NCBI GenBank assembly: GCA_964035575.1
Contig: OZ037888.1
Span: 124,001-188,000 of the forward strand
Direction: 5' to 3'
DNA length: 64,000 nt
From: Rhynchopus sp. YZ270_cl-10
Taxonomy: Eukaryota; Euglenozoa; Diplonemea; Diplonemida; Diplonemidae
In this document: one piece after another, positions 22,801 through 34,000 of the stretch
Layout of the letters: each line of letters starts with the position of its first letter
Numbering within the stretch: position 1 is the first letter of the stretch
Translations under genes and position numbers: made by a program
Notes under the pieces: generated by a model
What the model was told of the DNA's origin: nothing
Seen by the model: the letters and a program-made list of their open reading frames with translations, nothing else
The model's database searches: none

Positions 22801-23380
22801 TCGCTGCTGTGGGTGTGGGTGTAGGTGTGGGAGCTGCTGCTGGCGTAGGGGTGGCAGTGTCGGATGCGTTGCTGGCCTGCTGCTCTCTCTCGGGTGTCGC
22901 TGCTTGCGTCTGTGTCTCCGCACCAGGCACCTCTGCACGCACCTCAACCACACTCCCTGCAGCAAGATCTAGCGACGCAAGCTCCAGCATCCCGTCCACA
23001 GTCGACACCCACTGCCGTCCATTGCAGTGCAACGTGAACCCCACCGGCCGTCCCGCCATGACCAACGCAGGGTGCGACTGCACACACAGCTCCGCAATCG
23101 TCTGCGTAGGCTCGGCCTGCGCCTCCAGCCGTCTCTCCGGTCCGTGCCCCGTCGCAAGGATCGTAAGTTTCAGCAGCCCGGTGACAGGCTCCGGTGTGAT
23201 GGGGATGACAGCATGCGGGGAGGGAAGTGGGGGTGCTGCCTCGTACACAGGCGACGGGGACGGACGCGAGACAGACCCATTGTAGCTGACGGTGTTGTAG
23301 CTGCTGGCGCGGTAGCCGGCGCCCTTGGGCTTCCCCACGGGGTTGCGTAGGGTGTCGGGTGAATAGGCGTGGCCCGCCAT
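19841..23380 (-). CDS. Unknown protein with ubiquitin-like segments and NPN repeats, six exons
   Basis: I do not recognise this gene. Exons 23380-22020, 21899-21803, 21733-21615, about 21466-21192, 20932-20852 and 20778-19841 join in phase to about 956 residues; exon 4 could also start at 21460. The start follows an ACACCAG acceptor by two bases. The N-terminal third contains two stretches that look like small beta-grasp (ubiquitin-like) domains, about residues 60-150 (LLKLTILATGHGPERRLEAQ) and 205-300 (VSLTLLAKERRGSERTYDCS), separated by a threonine-proline linker. A charged segment follows (RKRRDPRHIPHGERMRAEG). The C-terminal 350 residues hold at least eight copies of an NPN or DPN tripeptide, often CNPN, spaced about 20 to 45 residues, in glycine-, alanine- and histidine-rich sequence. 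No membrane segment is seen. Intron 4 holds a family A motif. Confidence 0.75.
21139..21172 (-). repeat. Family A motif in intron 4 of the NPN-repeat gene
   Basis: AAGCTTCTAAGATGAACCC (plus strand) lies just inside the intron 20933-21191, close to the donor. Confidence 0.65.
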
Positions 23381-23382
23381 TC

Positions 23383-23384
23383 CT
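23383..23384 (-). promoter_or_regulatory. Putative trans-splice acceptor, NPN-repeat gene
   Basis: A long pyrimidine tract followed by ATACACCAG ends two bases before the ATG, leaving almost no gene-encoded leader. Confidence 0.5.
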
Positions 23385-23576
23385 GGTGTATATGGGAGGG
23401 TGGGTGGGAGAAAACAAAAATTAAAAGATGAGAGCTCCTCACAACCACAAGCACCTATACAACCACGACACAGTGAGCACGGCAAGGTTTAGAGGATCAC
23501 ATCGCTCGTACAAAGCATTGTACTATGGTAGGCGACGTTAAGGCTACCCAGTCACGTATAGGGAGGGGTTTATAAG

Positions 23577-23804
23577 AACACCCAGGATGAGATCCTGTCG
23601 GAGATGATCGCCCACTTCTCCAAGAAGTACGATGAACGTGCTGAACGGGATGAGGGACGGCGACAACTTTCGGATACATGCCTTGGAGTAGACGACACAG
23701 TAGACACACGGGGGGAAAGAGACAAGCTCGACTCTTCCCAAAGGGAAACCATTGCGGCGGGAAAACTGAGAGAATTGGTGGCAAACAAGACACAAACCTC
23801 TTAA
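23577..23804 (+). pseudogene. Plus-strand coding-like fragment
   Basis: An open reading of about 75 residues, rich in charged residues (DEILSEMIAHFSKKYDERAE, QRETIAAGKLRELVANKTQ), helical in character and unlike random translation here. More protein-like sequence follows to about 24030 in another frame (PIDQNLTKFWCRDQNWISSF). The family is not recognised. It could be a decayed gene or an exon pair; it runs against the direction of every confirmed gene. Confidence 0.35.
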
Positions 23805-24934
23805 AGTGGAGCACCGACCCTGAAGCCATGCCAATAGACCAAAACCTAACAAAATTCTGGTGCCGGGACCAAAATTGGATCTCCTCCTTTGTGCAACAGT
23901 GTCTGAAAGCAAATGTGATCCGAAAACTGGGCAGACAGGAGAAGTCACAGGGGAGGGAGAGGTGTTTACCACACCAAAGAAGGATGCGCACAGCATCATC
24001 GACGGACACGGTAAACCAGGCAATTGAGAAAAAACCCCTAGGTTCTCTTTTTTTTTCACAATTACTATTGTGGGTATGAGGGATGGGAAGCACACAGTAA
24101 TAGCATCTGAAGTGCGGGGGAGGGGGGAGTAAGCTGGGGGCTGCTGGGTTCAACTAGGTTGTGGATATTTACGTTTCAACTTTGTCTACTTTTTTTAGAA
24201 ACCGTTTTAGAAAACGAATAAAAAGACGCATGTTTTTGAACCTCGTACGGAACAAAAAAAAAAGAAGGTGAATTCTGAATGCAGCAGCCACCATGAGCGC
24301 ACTCAGTGGAGAATGCCAAACGTGATTTCAGATAAACTATCTAAAGAACGTGCTTACTGTCTCACCTAAAAACACGCCCTTTTTTTTTTGCAAGAATTTT
24401 TGTTATGTCATGCCGTATTCTAACTTACCTACAAAGAGGGGGGGGAAACTGAAAAAGGTAGTTCACAAAAAAAAAATGGGAGGATTGTGTTGGGGGTGCA
24501 CAGTTCATAGTCTGGTATGACTTTGAAACTGCTGGGACCGTTCTCTCTCGGGCATTTTTATATAGCCCGCTAGGTCACTTTATGTCCGTACGGTTTTTGA
24601 CGGTTTCGGCAATATCAAATTGAGGGGGGGAAATAGAACTGAAATACAAAGCGTGAACTGCGTACCTTGGTTGCGTGACCACAGTACAGCCCGGGGAGGA
24701 ACGGAGTCAATTATGGTTTATAAAGTGAAGGGAATATGGTGCAGCTAACACCATGTGACCAACAGGAGATGCAAACGGCTTTGGGGACGTAGGCACCCAG
24801 TAAACGTTAACTTTTATGCAATGCTTTCAAAGAGCGGGGGGGGTGAAAAAGAGGGAAAAAACAGATGAAGATGCCTTGCTGTGCATGCACCTCATTGAAT
24901 GAACGGGCCAGATTCATCAACGCAACACACCCAC

Positions 24935-24975
<41 letters not shown>

Positions 24976-24976
24976 A
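24935..24976. repeat. GCTT tetranucleotide microsatellite
   Basis: About ten uninterrupted GCTT units. Confidence 0.9.
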
Positions 24977-25099
24977 AAAAAACAAAACGACCCCTCTAGC
25001 CATATACCATTAGGTCACACACAAAAAAGTGCGTTTCTTTATATTATAAGCAGTTTCTCTCTAAGGCAAAACTGTTCATCGGTCCCCTTCTAAAAAAAA

Positions 25100-25360
25100 A
25101 AAGAAAAGTTTAGAGATAACCTAAGCCTCTCGTGCCTACTACTGTCACCTTAAATTTAAAAAAAAAAAAAGTTTACTTGAAATACAACAGCCTGCTCGTG
25201 ACAGTGTACCAAAAAAAAGTTTCTTCGTGTTGTTAAGTTTCATTTTGCGTTGAAGCATCCACACAAACAAATAAAAAGAAAAGTTTATAAAGCCTCACTT
25301 AGTCATCTTGAAAAACAAAAGGTTAACCGATGAATATGCATTGCACTCATAAACATCTTT
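25100..25360 (-). repeat. Cluster of family A and B motifs
   Basis: Four degenerate copies in one orientation: A near 25105 (GATAACCTAAGCCTCTCGTG), B near 25177 (TTGAAATACAACAGCCTGC), an A-like copy near 25283, and another A-like copy near 25325 ending CATCTTTT. Confidence 0.6.
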
Positions 25361-25607
25361 TAAAGAAAACGACATATTTCCAAGACCCCCCCACCTAACA
25401 AAATCTAAAGAGAAATGAGGAGGTCTTTTTTTTATCTGGAAAGGGCCCTCCACTCCATTCCCCCCAAAAAAACCCCCCTCCTCCTCCCCCCTTTAAAACC
25501 CCCCCTCCTCCGCCCTCTAATCTAATTTATTTTCCCCCAAAAAAAATCACCCCTCCCTTTGAGGCTGAATCCAAAAACAATCCAAAACACCCTCCTCCTC
25601 CTTTTCT

Positions 25608-28600
25608 CTACCTCCTCGAACGGTCTACCTGAAGGAGCCGCGTTGCTAGCGCAGTTCTAGGTGACACCATGTCCTCTCGTGTCACGGAGGGGTTGCGTTT
25701 GCGTGAGACCGAAGCACGAGGGGAGCGCTTGCTGCGAGAGCTGAGGGGGAGGCGTGATATGGGGGTGGCATCGTGGGCACCAGCACCACGAGACGGCCTT
25801 GGGGTAGCGTGGCTGTGCCTATCGGGTGTGGGGACACTCCCGCTCCGATGCAGCGCTGCAGACAGATCTCTGTCCCCTCCCATCCCACCTGGAGACGCAG
25901 CACGCAGATGCTGCCCCGACGCAGACGGCGCACGCCTGCCAGGAGACTTCCCCCTCGCCTCACTCCCTTTGCTTGCGGTACTATGACTGCGTACTGCCGT
26001 TTTGCTTGCCTTATTCGAAATGGACCTGGTTCTTGCCACCGGAGTAGGAGTAGACTGCTTCACCCTCGACTGTCTGCTAGACCGACTGGGTGGACCATCC
26101 GCATCTTCACTCGGTTTAACCCCCTGCCCTCCTACGCTCTTTCCGGTCCCAAATGGAGTGGAAATTAGTCTACTGTCATATCCCTCTTCACGCACCTTTC
26201 TAGGAGAGCCATTTCTTGTTGGAGGCAATGCTGCGTCCTTCGACGCACGACGTCCTAGCGGCACCCCATTTTCCACAAGAAGCGCGGTAAGTCGCGCCAC
26301 CCTCCGTTGCAGGGCCACAACCTCCGTGCTGTTGTCCTTTCCTTCTGGGTCCTCCTTTTTCCCTTGCACTGCAGGAATTGGAGTGCTAGTAGGTGTTGTA
26401 AAGGTTGGAACCGCTGTGGCCGCTGGAGGGGTTTCTGGCCTGGTATAGCTTTTTGAGCGGTTTACTAAGGCAGTCAGGAGGCTGGTTATATCGAGATCGC
26501 GAGGAGGGAAGGACGCTGAGCCTGAGGAGCTGGCCGATGCGGTAACCGGTTCGACGAGGCTGAGAAGCGTTTCTTTGACGATATCTGCAGGAAGGCGGGA
26601 GACGCAGGCAGCCGTATCGTCCGCGAGAGCTGCCTCACAATACCGCCTATGAGCGAGCTGCTGCTGCACACCTTGCAATGCTGCATGCAATTCGCGGGCC
26701 TGCTCATTCGACTCCCTCAACGACTCTTCCGCCTCTTGCAGCGCGCTCTCCTGCTGCTCAGCCTTCCCTTCCAATGAGGTCACATCCCTCCGCAACGTTG
26801 TGTTCAAATCGCTCACCTCTGTCGTCTTGCGTTGGAATGCGAGCATCTCCTCATTGGCACTCCCTGCTACCCGCTCCAGCTCTTGCCTCAAATGTGCCGC
26901 ACGGCTTTCTGCCTCATCTGCACGGTGCTTTGCGTTGGAAAGATCTGTTTGCATAGTGTGCAAAGCTTCCGTCTTTACCTTGAGATCTTCTTCCAATCGG
27001 CGAAGTCGACCCTGCCATTTTCCGGATGTCTCAATTTGGTCTTCTGCGATCTGTTCTTTTTCGGTTTTGAGGCGGCTCGCAAGCTCCTCCAATCGGAGGG
27101 TCGATCCGGAGCGGTCCGTGAGAGTAGCCTGCAAACGAATATTCTCTGATTCAAGACGTTGCCTTTCTGCCTTCACTTCATAGAGCTCCCTGAGGATGTC
27201 TTCACCACTGATTCTGGTGTCAAATGGTTGTGGCGGAGGTGCGTCAAGCCGTTCGCAAAACTGATGTGTAACAGAACGCATCTTGCGGGTCAGATCCGAG
27301 AGAAAATCGAGAACCAAATGAGGGTTTGTGTTTAGCGCGCCTTCCCGTGGTGGTGCGGTGTCGACGTTGTCCAGTAAGGTGTCGTCCTTGAGAGAGTATT
27401 TGAAGTCAATGATGTCGCGCACCAGAGGGTCGCATTCTGCATAGTACGCTAGCCCCTTCTCACGTTCCCTAGGGGATGCCGTGGATTCAGAGGCAGACTC
27501 GTCGTTTTTCTTGCCCTTCTTCCTCCCCTTCTTCTTCTTCCCCGTAGGGCTCCGTGATTGTTCTTCAGAGGTATCTTCAGCGGGGGATAAATCTTGTTCG
27601 TTTGAGTCGTCCATTTCGCTTGGACCATAGAAGCGTACAGGTAATGGGTAGAGTTGGTCATGAAGTTGTAGAACCTGGTATTGAAACCCAGAGAGGCCGT
27701 GTACGAGGTCTTCGAGGTGCTCCGCTTTGAACATCATGTATGCGGTGTTGCCGACAGTGATGGTTGGCCCGGTGCGCTTCGGGATGTCCTTCTTTTTGTT
27801 TCTCGGGGACATCCCACCACTACGACGCGGTGAGGGTGCCTTCATTGGCGCCTCCGTCTCTTCCTTGAGGATGTCACCTTCCTCTTCCTCCTCACAGTCG
27901 ACTGGAGAGCAGGGGCAGTTCACGAGGAATTCAGAGCCTCTGAACATAATGTGCATTCCGTGGTGAACAGGCTGAAGACCTTCCCCTTCTGGTGTGATCC
28001 CTGAGGTGCGTGCCTCTGCAGCACGACTGCTGCACTTGAAGATCTGTCCACGCACAACCTCCAAGTAGAAACTGCCGCCGTCACAGAGCTGTGATAGGCC
28101 CCACACTTCGGCGGAGATCTTGTTCACCCCTTCTTGCAGCGGAAAGACCAACCCAGGGCGTTTGCTGCAGTACTGCTGTGACTGAAAATACTTCGGGGTT
28201 GAAATGAGAAGCAAGCAACAGTTCGTGAGGGTGGGCGCTCCGGAAGGGGCTTCTGACTCGGAGAGGGAGCGCCAATATTCGATTTCGTCTTGCAGACGGA
28301 TCACATCTTCGTACGATTTGTTGACCTGCATGACACGAGCAAATTCATCGCACGCATAGCCCCAGTCTAGCACCTTGGGGACTCCCTGGTCATCTGCGCC
28401 TTTGCGATTTTGCTTGACAAGGAGACGCTCCGCTTCCTGTGGATTGACAAACAAAAAGCAGTGTGAATTGCCAATGATAACACGGCTCGCATGCCTCAAT
28501 ACGACAGGCTCTGTGACCAGCTTGCCGTCAATATACGTTATCGACCCGCCTACCCCAGGAGATAAGGTTACCTGCTCGGTTGACCCCTTCCGCGAGCACG

Positions 28601-30059
28601 TCAAATGGCAGTGCGGGTGGCTCACGTTGACACCACCCTTCAACACGATGATGTGCCTCCGCTCTGATTTGCCTCTTCCATCGGTGCGTGAATAGCTGTT
28701 CTCATCCTCCTCCTTGGAGAAGGTGCCGATGCTCGTCACTCCTTTGTGGATAAGCCAGCAGAGCTTGTCTTGGGGACGCAGATGCGGGTCGAGGTTGACC
28801 AGCATCGGCTCTTCTCCGACGTTGAAGCTGTGTTCTGTCGCGCCCCCTGCGATGGGGACAACGGATTGGGAGGGTTCGGAACGTTTGTCAAATGGGTTGG
28901 TCAGCTCGGTTTTCATGACCTGCGAGGGTACGGAGCGGATGTCTTTGATACGGTCCGCAAAGCGTAATGTACTGACCGTTTCGTCTATCATATTAGGTGC
29001 TGGCGATAGACAGGCAAGAAGCGACAGACGTGAACTTCCCTTCGCGTTGATACAGTCCTGGAGGACCCAGGTTAGAAGTGAGTCACGGTAGCTTACGTGC
29101 CCCCCTGTAGTGTCGCCAAGAGACTGCACAACGCGTCCCAAAGCGGAGAGCGCATTGTTGATGTGGATGCCTTCCTGTTGGAGCTTCTCGCTGTTCGGAT
29201 GTGCCTTATCGAAGCGCTCGGATCCTGCCAAATCTACGAGGGTTACCTTTATGCTTCTCTTCGCAGGGGTGCCTATGGAAAGATAGACCTGAACTATTGC
29301 GTGGCTTCTGCTCGACTTTCTGTTTGCCTTGGTATCGCCTACGATGCGAGCTGCTTCTCCAGTTTTAATCCATTTTTCTGCCTCCGCAAAGTCCTTCGCC
29401 TCTACCTTCTTAAGCCCGTCAATCGCAACCGCATCGCCATCCTGCCTTACCTTCAAAGGGGCCTGCGCACCACCACTCTTAGACAACAGACAATACAGCT
29501 TCTCGTTGTAGACCTCAAACATGCTGACCTCTACTTTCATATCCTTCGATAGTGAGGACCTTTCCGCACCGACACGGCTGAACAGATCTCTCAATGTGTT
29601 TTGTACAAGACCATATTCTTGGCCTGATGGGGACTGTGTACCGAACATACTGTAGGTCTTCCCACTCCCGGTCTGCCCATATGCCAGTACACAAACGTTC
29701 TGCCCTGCCAATGCTTGGTCTAAGGCAGGGCGGCCCACTTTATCGTATAGGTCCATCAGCTGCAAGGTGGCGGTGCTGCGGATAGGGGTGCTGTGGAAGG
29801 TCAATGCGGGGGTCTGCTTGCGTGACGTAACATCCTCGGGGAAGACGTAGTGTTCGAACTGATAGGTCCGTTCGTACCCTTTCAGCCAAAGGTGTTGCGA
29901 CCCCCCTCCCACCTTCGAGTGTGTCACCGCCAAGGTGGTTGCGCACTGTGCAGGGTCAAGTGGAGCATGTGGACCACCCCCTTCTGCTGCAAACAAAGGG
30001 CGAATGACAGCAGCAACAGTCACATTGTGTGCAGTGTTGGGGCTGGAAGCAGGGCCCAT
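25608..30059 (-). CDS. Kinesin-3-type motor with FHA domain
   Basis: An ATP-driven microtubule motor of 1483 residues without introns. The motor domain is N-terminal: P-loop GQTGSGKT near residue 130, switch I NRKSSRSH near 246, switch II LVDLAGSER near 278. After a neck, an FHA domain spans about 433-545 (ERRHIIVLKGGVNVSHPHCH, with the S-x-x-H feature). Motor followed by FHA is the mark of kinesin-3 (KIF1, Unc104, KIF14). A second beta-rich segment near 650-740 (FPLQEGVNKISAEVWGLSQL) may be another FHA-like fold. A KKKKGRKKGKK basic patch, coiled coil at about 970-1190, and a Ser/Arg/Pro-rich basic tail (1220-1483) follow. No PH domain is seen, so the cargo is unknown; intraflagellar or vesicle transport is possible. 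The ATG chosen is 49 bases after CCACACCACAG. Confidence 0.93.
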   Translation of the reverse strand: MGPASSPNTAHNVTVAAVIRPLFAAEGGGPHAPLDPAQCATTLAVTHSKVGGGSQHLWLKGYERTYQFEHYVFPEDVTSRKQTPALTFHSTPIRSTATLQLMDLYDKVGRPALDQALAGQNVCVLAYGQTGSGKTYSMFGTQSPSGQEYGLVQNTLRDLFSRVGAERSSLSKDMKVEVSMFEVYNEKLYCLLSKSGGAQAPLKVRQDGDAVAIDGLKKVEAKDFAEAEKWIKTGEAARIVGDTKANRKSSRSHAIVQVYLSIGTPAKRSIKVTLVDLAGSERFDKAHPNSEKLQQEGIHINNALSALGRVVQSLGDTTGGHVSYRDSLLTWVLQDCINAKGSSRLSLLACLSPAPNMIDETVSTLRFADRIKDIRSVPSQVMKTELTNPFDKRSEPSQSVVPIAGGATEHSFNVGEEPMLVNLDPHLRPQDKLCWLIHKGVTSIGTFSKEEDENSYSRTDGRGKSERRHIIVLKGGVNVSHPHCHLTCSRKGSTEQVTLSPGVGGSITYIDGKLVTEPVVLRHASRVIIGNSHCFLFVNPQEAERLLVKQNRKGADDQGVPKVLDWGYACDEFARVMQVNKSYEDVIRLQDEIEYWRSLSESEAPSGAPTLTNCCLLLISTPKYFQSQQYCSKRPGLVFPLQEGVNKISAEVWGLSQLCDGGSFYLEVVRGQIFKCSSRAAEARTSGITPEGEGLQPVHHGMHIMFRGSEFLVNCPCSPVDCEEEEEGDILKEETEAPMKAPSPRRSGGMSPRNKKKDIPKRTGPTITVGNTAYMMFKAEHLEDLVHGLSGFQYQVLQLHDQLYPLPVRFYGPSEMDDSNEQDLSPAEDTSEEQSRSPTGKKKKGRKKGKKNDESASESTASPREREKGLAYYAECDPLVRDIIDFKYSLKDDTLLDNVDTAPPREGALNTNPHLVLDFLSDLTRKMRSVTHQFCERLDAPPPQPFDTRISGEDILRELYEVKAERQRLESENIRLQATLTDRSGSTLRLEELASRLKTEKEQIAEDQIETSGKWQGRLRRLEEDLKVKTEALHTMQTDLSNAKHRADEAESRAAHLRQELERVAGSANEEMLAFQRKTTEVSDLNTTLRRDVTSLEGKAEQQESALQEAEESLRESNEQARELHAALQGVQQQLAHRRYCEAALADDTAACVSRLPADIVKETLLSLVEPVTASASSSGSASFPPRDLDITSLLTALVNRSKSYTRPETPPAATAVPTFTTPTSTPIPAVQGKKEDPEGKDNSTEVVALQRRVARLTALLVENGVPLGRRASKDAALPPTRNGSPRKVREEGYDSRLISTPFGTGKSVGGQGVKPSEDADGPPSRSSRQSRVKQSTPTPVARTRSISNKASKTAVRSHSTASKGSEARGKSPGRRAPSASGQHLRAASPGGMGGDRDLSAALHRSGSVPTPDRHSHATPRPSRGAGAHDATPISRLPLSSRSKRSPRASVSRKRNPSVTREDMVSPRTALATRLLQVDRSRR

Positions 30060-30108
30060 GGCTAAAAACCGCCCCCGGCCCCCCCGCTCCTTGCCCTTCG
30101 TCAATCTT

Positions 30109-30110
30109 CT
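30109..30110 (-). promoter_or_regulatory. Putative trans-splice acceptor, kinesin
   Basis: TCCTCCCCCCACACCACAG lies 49 bases upstream of the ATG on the coding strand. Confidence 0.5.
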
Positions 30111-31039
30111 GTGGTGTGGGGGGAGGATTTGAGTGGTAAGTAATACACGGTAGGTTATGAAAAGAGAAAAATGAAGAAGGAAAAAAAATACAAATGTGAA
30201 GCAGGTAGTGGCTGTTCTAAGACTCATCCGTTTTTGACATCAGGATATTATGGAAAAATGCCCTTCAGATGTGCAATAATATAACCAGGATTAGAAGGGG
30301 GTGATGGGTAGGGAGATTTTTTTGAAAATATTGAAAATATGGCGGCGGTTTGCTTTTTGTTTTGTTGTTTTTTTTTTCCATATTTTGAGAGGAAAGAGGG
30401 AGAGCAAAAGGCGTTTCATTTATTGATTTGCTTTATTTTATTTTTTCATAGATTTTGTTTTTTACTTCTCTTTTTGCTTTTCTCTCACCTCTGAGAAACG
30501 CAGTGGTGTGCTGCAGGTTAATTATCTCTTGTTTTGTCCACAACCCACGAACCCTCAGCCCTTTATGGTGTGAATCTTTGAATCAACACAATAGAAAGTA
30601 TGTAAGATGCATGTGTCTCTCGTGCACACACACGCACACACATACCCGTCTAGGGCTGCACGTTAAATTGAAATATCCGAACATCATGCAAGACACCTCA
30701 AAGAAAACAGTCTGTGCGACGAAGAATTCAAAAAACAATCAAAAAACCACCCAAAAAAAAAAGACGAGATGTGACATTTTTCTCTTCAGCTAATAGTCAA
30801 CAATCACCCAAAGTGCCCACCTTGGGGTAGATACCCAAGGGTGCGATACCCGATGTTTTGGCCGAAGGTACATTTTCCCTATTTTTATGTTGAGAATATC
30901 TCCCAGAGACGAGAGCATTTTATCCCATACTGTTGCGTTTGCTTTTTTGCATCACATTGTCCCCCCCCTTTCTCCCCTTTTCTCCCCATCCCCCAAAACC
31001 TATCCGTTCCTTTTTTTTGCTTCATTTAGCCGTTCTCGA
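30111..31039. other. Spacer between kinesin and nucleotidyltransferase
   Basis: A family A copy stands at about 30594-30640 (GTATGTAAGATGCATGTGTC, then CTCTCGTGCACAC). The rest is T-rich or simple sequence with no gene. Confidence 0.55.
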
Positions 31040-34000
31040 CTACTCATACATATTCAAAAGGCATTCACGTGTTTTCCTGACATCGCCATTGTTTTCATCT
31101 TTGAGAACCGACTCAATCTCGCTACGGGGTGCATCGGGGAACTCGGCCGAGAGGAGGTCAATATCTGCCTGGAAAGAGGGAGAGGACTCTGCAGCAGCAC
31201 TTGCCTCTTCTCCTTCTCCTGCTTCTGCAGCACCCTTTACAGACTCCGCCTCTTGCACCACCTTCGCTTCGTTTGCTATGGGCACCTCTTCTGCACCCGC
31301 CACTGCAGCAGAACTGCCCGCACCCTGCACACCTTCCACTAGGCCTCGAGACCCCTCCACCCCTTCGCGCGTCTGCCCTGCAACCCTCGCACTGAGCTCC
31401 TTGAACTGCCCGAACGCAACATGATGGTCCTTTGCCTTCATCATAATATCTTCAATCTGTGCACGAGAGAGCAATGTGAAAGTAGCCTGCAATGAGGTGA
31501 TGATGCCCTCAAACTTTGCACGGGGTGCGTTTCTCTCTGCCGGAGGGCTCTGTCCACAAGCAGGGGGTGCAGGGGGTGCGGTGCACTCGAGTTGTGGGGT
31601 GGCCTCGAGCGAATCGTCTTCAGACGCATCTTCAACAAGGTCGGCACTATCCAGCTCTGTGAGGGCACGGTTGATGCGTGCATTGGAAGTGACCAACGCA
31701 TCGTCCACCACTCTGTACACCTGCAACTTATGCAGGAAGTGGTGTCCGATCTCCATGCCCAAGGAGTGCCGCCACCTCTGTTCGGAATGGATCGGTGCGG
31801 TGGTGTCGCGCTCGACTGAGTAGCGTTCGGTCTGCCAGAACGGTGGTGATGTGACCTGCGTGGAGTTGGCCTGCCATGATTCGCAGATGTGCTGCGCACT
31901 GCGCGAGAAGATCGCGCGGATCTGCTTCAGCTTCGTCGTCGTCACGAAACGCGTGAGGTTCGTTCTCGACTCCATCGGGTCGGACACCATCATATGCTCC
32001 ATCCAACGTGTGTTCTCGAGCCCCTCGCTGCTCCACTCCCACTGCGCCTTCGTAGGGTACAGGCCGTAGGGGTGTTTCGCACAGTCGTTCATCAACAGAA
32101 TTCCTTTCTTATGTGCTTCGCTCGTGATGCTGGCGCTTGGGAACACCACCACGCTTTCCTTGTATGAGAACTGCCCGCTGTAGTACCGGAAGAACGCCAG
32201 CATCGCACGCCCCGTCTCAGGCGACGCTTCTGCCAAGTGGTCGACCAATTTGTTCGTCTCATCCTGGCTGCGGTACTCCATCGCGTTGGGGTCCTGGTAG
32301 GCAAAGCGGAGCCCCTCCTTGCGGCACCATCTGTTCAGGAAGTTGATCGCAAGAACGAGGACTGTGTACGACGTCAGCGGGGGGTCGTCCGTTTTGATGA
32401 GACGCGTTTCGCCGGCCCACAGCTTCACGGCAAAGAGGAAGGCATGCCACTGCGGGTTCTTCTCGATGTTTTCGCGGATATACTGCGTACCACGTGGCCC
32501 CGTGAACCGGAGCGACAAATCGAACTCGTTGTGGAACATGACCGGAAGGCACCACGACTCACGCAGCACACCGAAGAGCGCTACCTCAGGGCGTCGAGAG
32601 AGGTTCAAAGGCTTCAGAAGACTGAACTCAGGCTTGGCCGACATATTGCACAGTGCTTTGAGCGCGTCCTCCTCTGTGGTGAGCGTCACAATGTAGTCCC
32701 CGTTCTCGTCGACTATCACATTATCCACAGCCTCCTTCCCAAGCCCTTCCTCCAGCAGCTTCCACATCTCCTCCCCAGAAGGCAGTTTCCGCACCGCCTC
32801 CTCCCCATCCTCGTCTCTCTGCCCCCAGCTCTCAGACCCCGAGTCAGACCCCGAGCCCTCTGCGTATGCTGCGTCCTCCTGCTCTGCGTTCCCCGGGAGC
32901 AGTGTGCTGGCAAGGATGACCACCATCCGGGAATGACCGTTCCGTGGGTTGTATGTCTTCATGTTTAGTGTGTGCGGTTTGTACGCAACAATTGGGACAC
33001 GTGCTTTGAGACGAGCGACAAGAGCGGTGGAAAGTTTTTTTTCGTCGTTTTCTTGTATCCAAGGAGAACGTTGCTTGCCCTGCTCAGTTTTGTATGCCCC
33101 AAGGTGGCGCATGAATTTGTCACCTATAACGCTGACAAGCTTGGTTTCATTTGATTTGCGCCCCCAGGTAACCCCCTCGCGGTTAAGATTGGTACTGCCA
33201 AGCAGCGCTTTGCCGAGGGACAAATCTGCGTCTGCATCCTTCATCGCGAGGCCTTGGTGAGACGATCCAAAGATGCTGACAGTCGCACGCTCTTTTTCGA
33301 GGTCGAGGTTGGAACATTTCGCAAACTGGATCTCACCCTTCTTGATGCGGAAGGCCTCTTCCACGATTAACTCCAGTTGGCTACGTACACGGTTCTTCAC
33401 GTCAAGCCCGTCCTGCGTCTCCTTCGTGGCCTCGATGTCTGCAATGATGTGCCTGCAGTGATCCATCAGCACCTCACTCTCTGCCGCCTCCTCCTCCACG
33501 GCGTTGTTCTCGACGTCACCGTCCGCATCGTCGTCCTCTGCTCCTGTCACCTCATCCACGGCGTAGGGCCGCTCCATGGCCTCCCCACAGAACAGCTCCG
33601 CAAGCCTAGCAGCAGCTTCCAGCATACGGTTCGACGCTGCACCCGCCTGTGGGTGAGATGTAAAGAAAGGTGGGGGGGAAGGAGACTCTTGCACATACCT
33701 CGTCATCATCGGCACCGACTGCAGGGAGAATGCAAGGAATGTGTGTTATCTTCCGTGCAAACTGCAGACACTTCACCAGCAGTCCATTGAGGTGATTCAA
33801 TAAGGGGGTTCGTGTTTCCACTGGCAAGAAGCTAGGTGTAAGCAGACCGCTGTTGCGCCTCTTACCCCGCTTCGACGGTGCTGGGAGGAAGTAGCAACAG
33901 CCGGGGCGGGTGAGACGGTGCAGGACGAGACGGTTGCTTTCGTCATCCTCACCGTCATGGCGTGAGATGCAGAGGAGGCGTTTGCGCAGGGTGGAAAGGT

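Larger units (their letters stand above)
23385..25607. other. Gene-poor spacer upstream of the NPN-repeat gene
   Basis: It holds a plus-strand coding-like fragment (23577-23804), a GCTT microsatellite (about 24935-24976) and a cluster of family A and B motifs at about 25100-25360. Below the kinesin stop, 25440-25600 is C- and A-rich simple DNA. No intact gene is seen. Confidence 0.55.
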
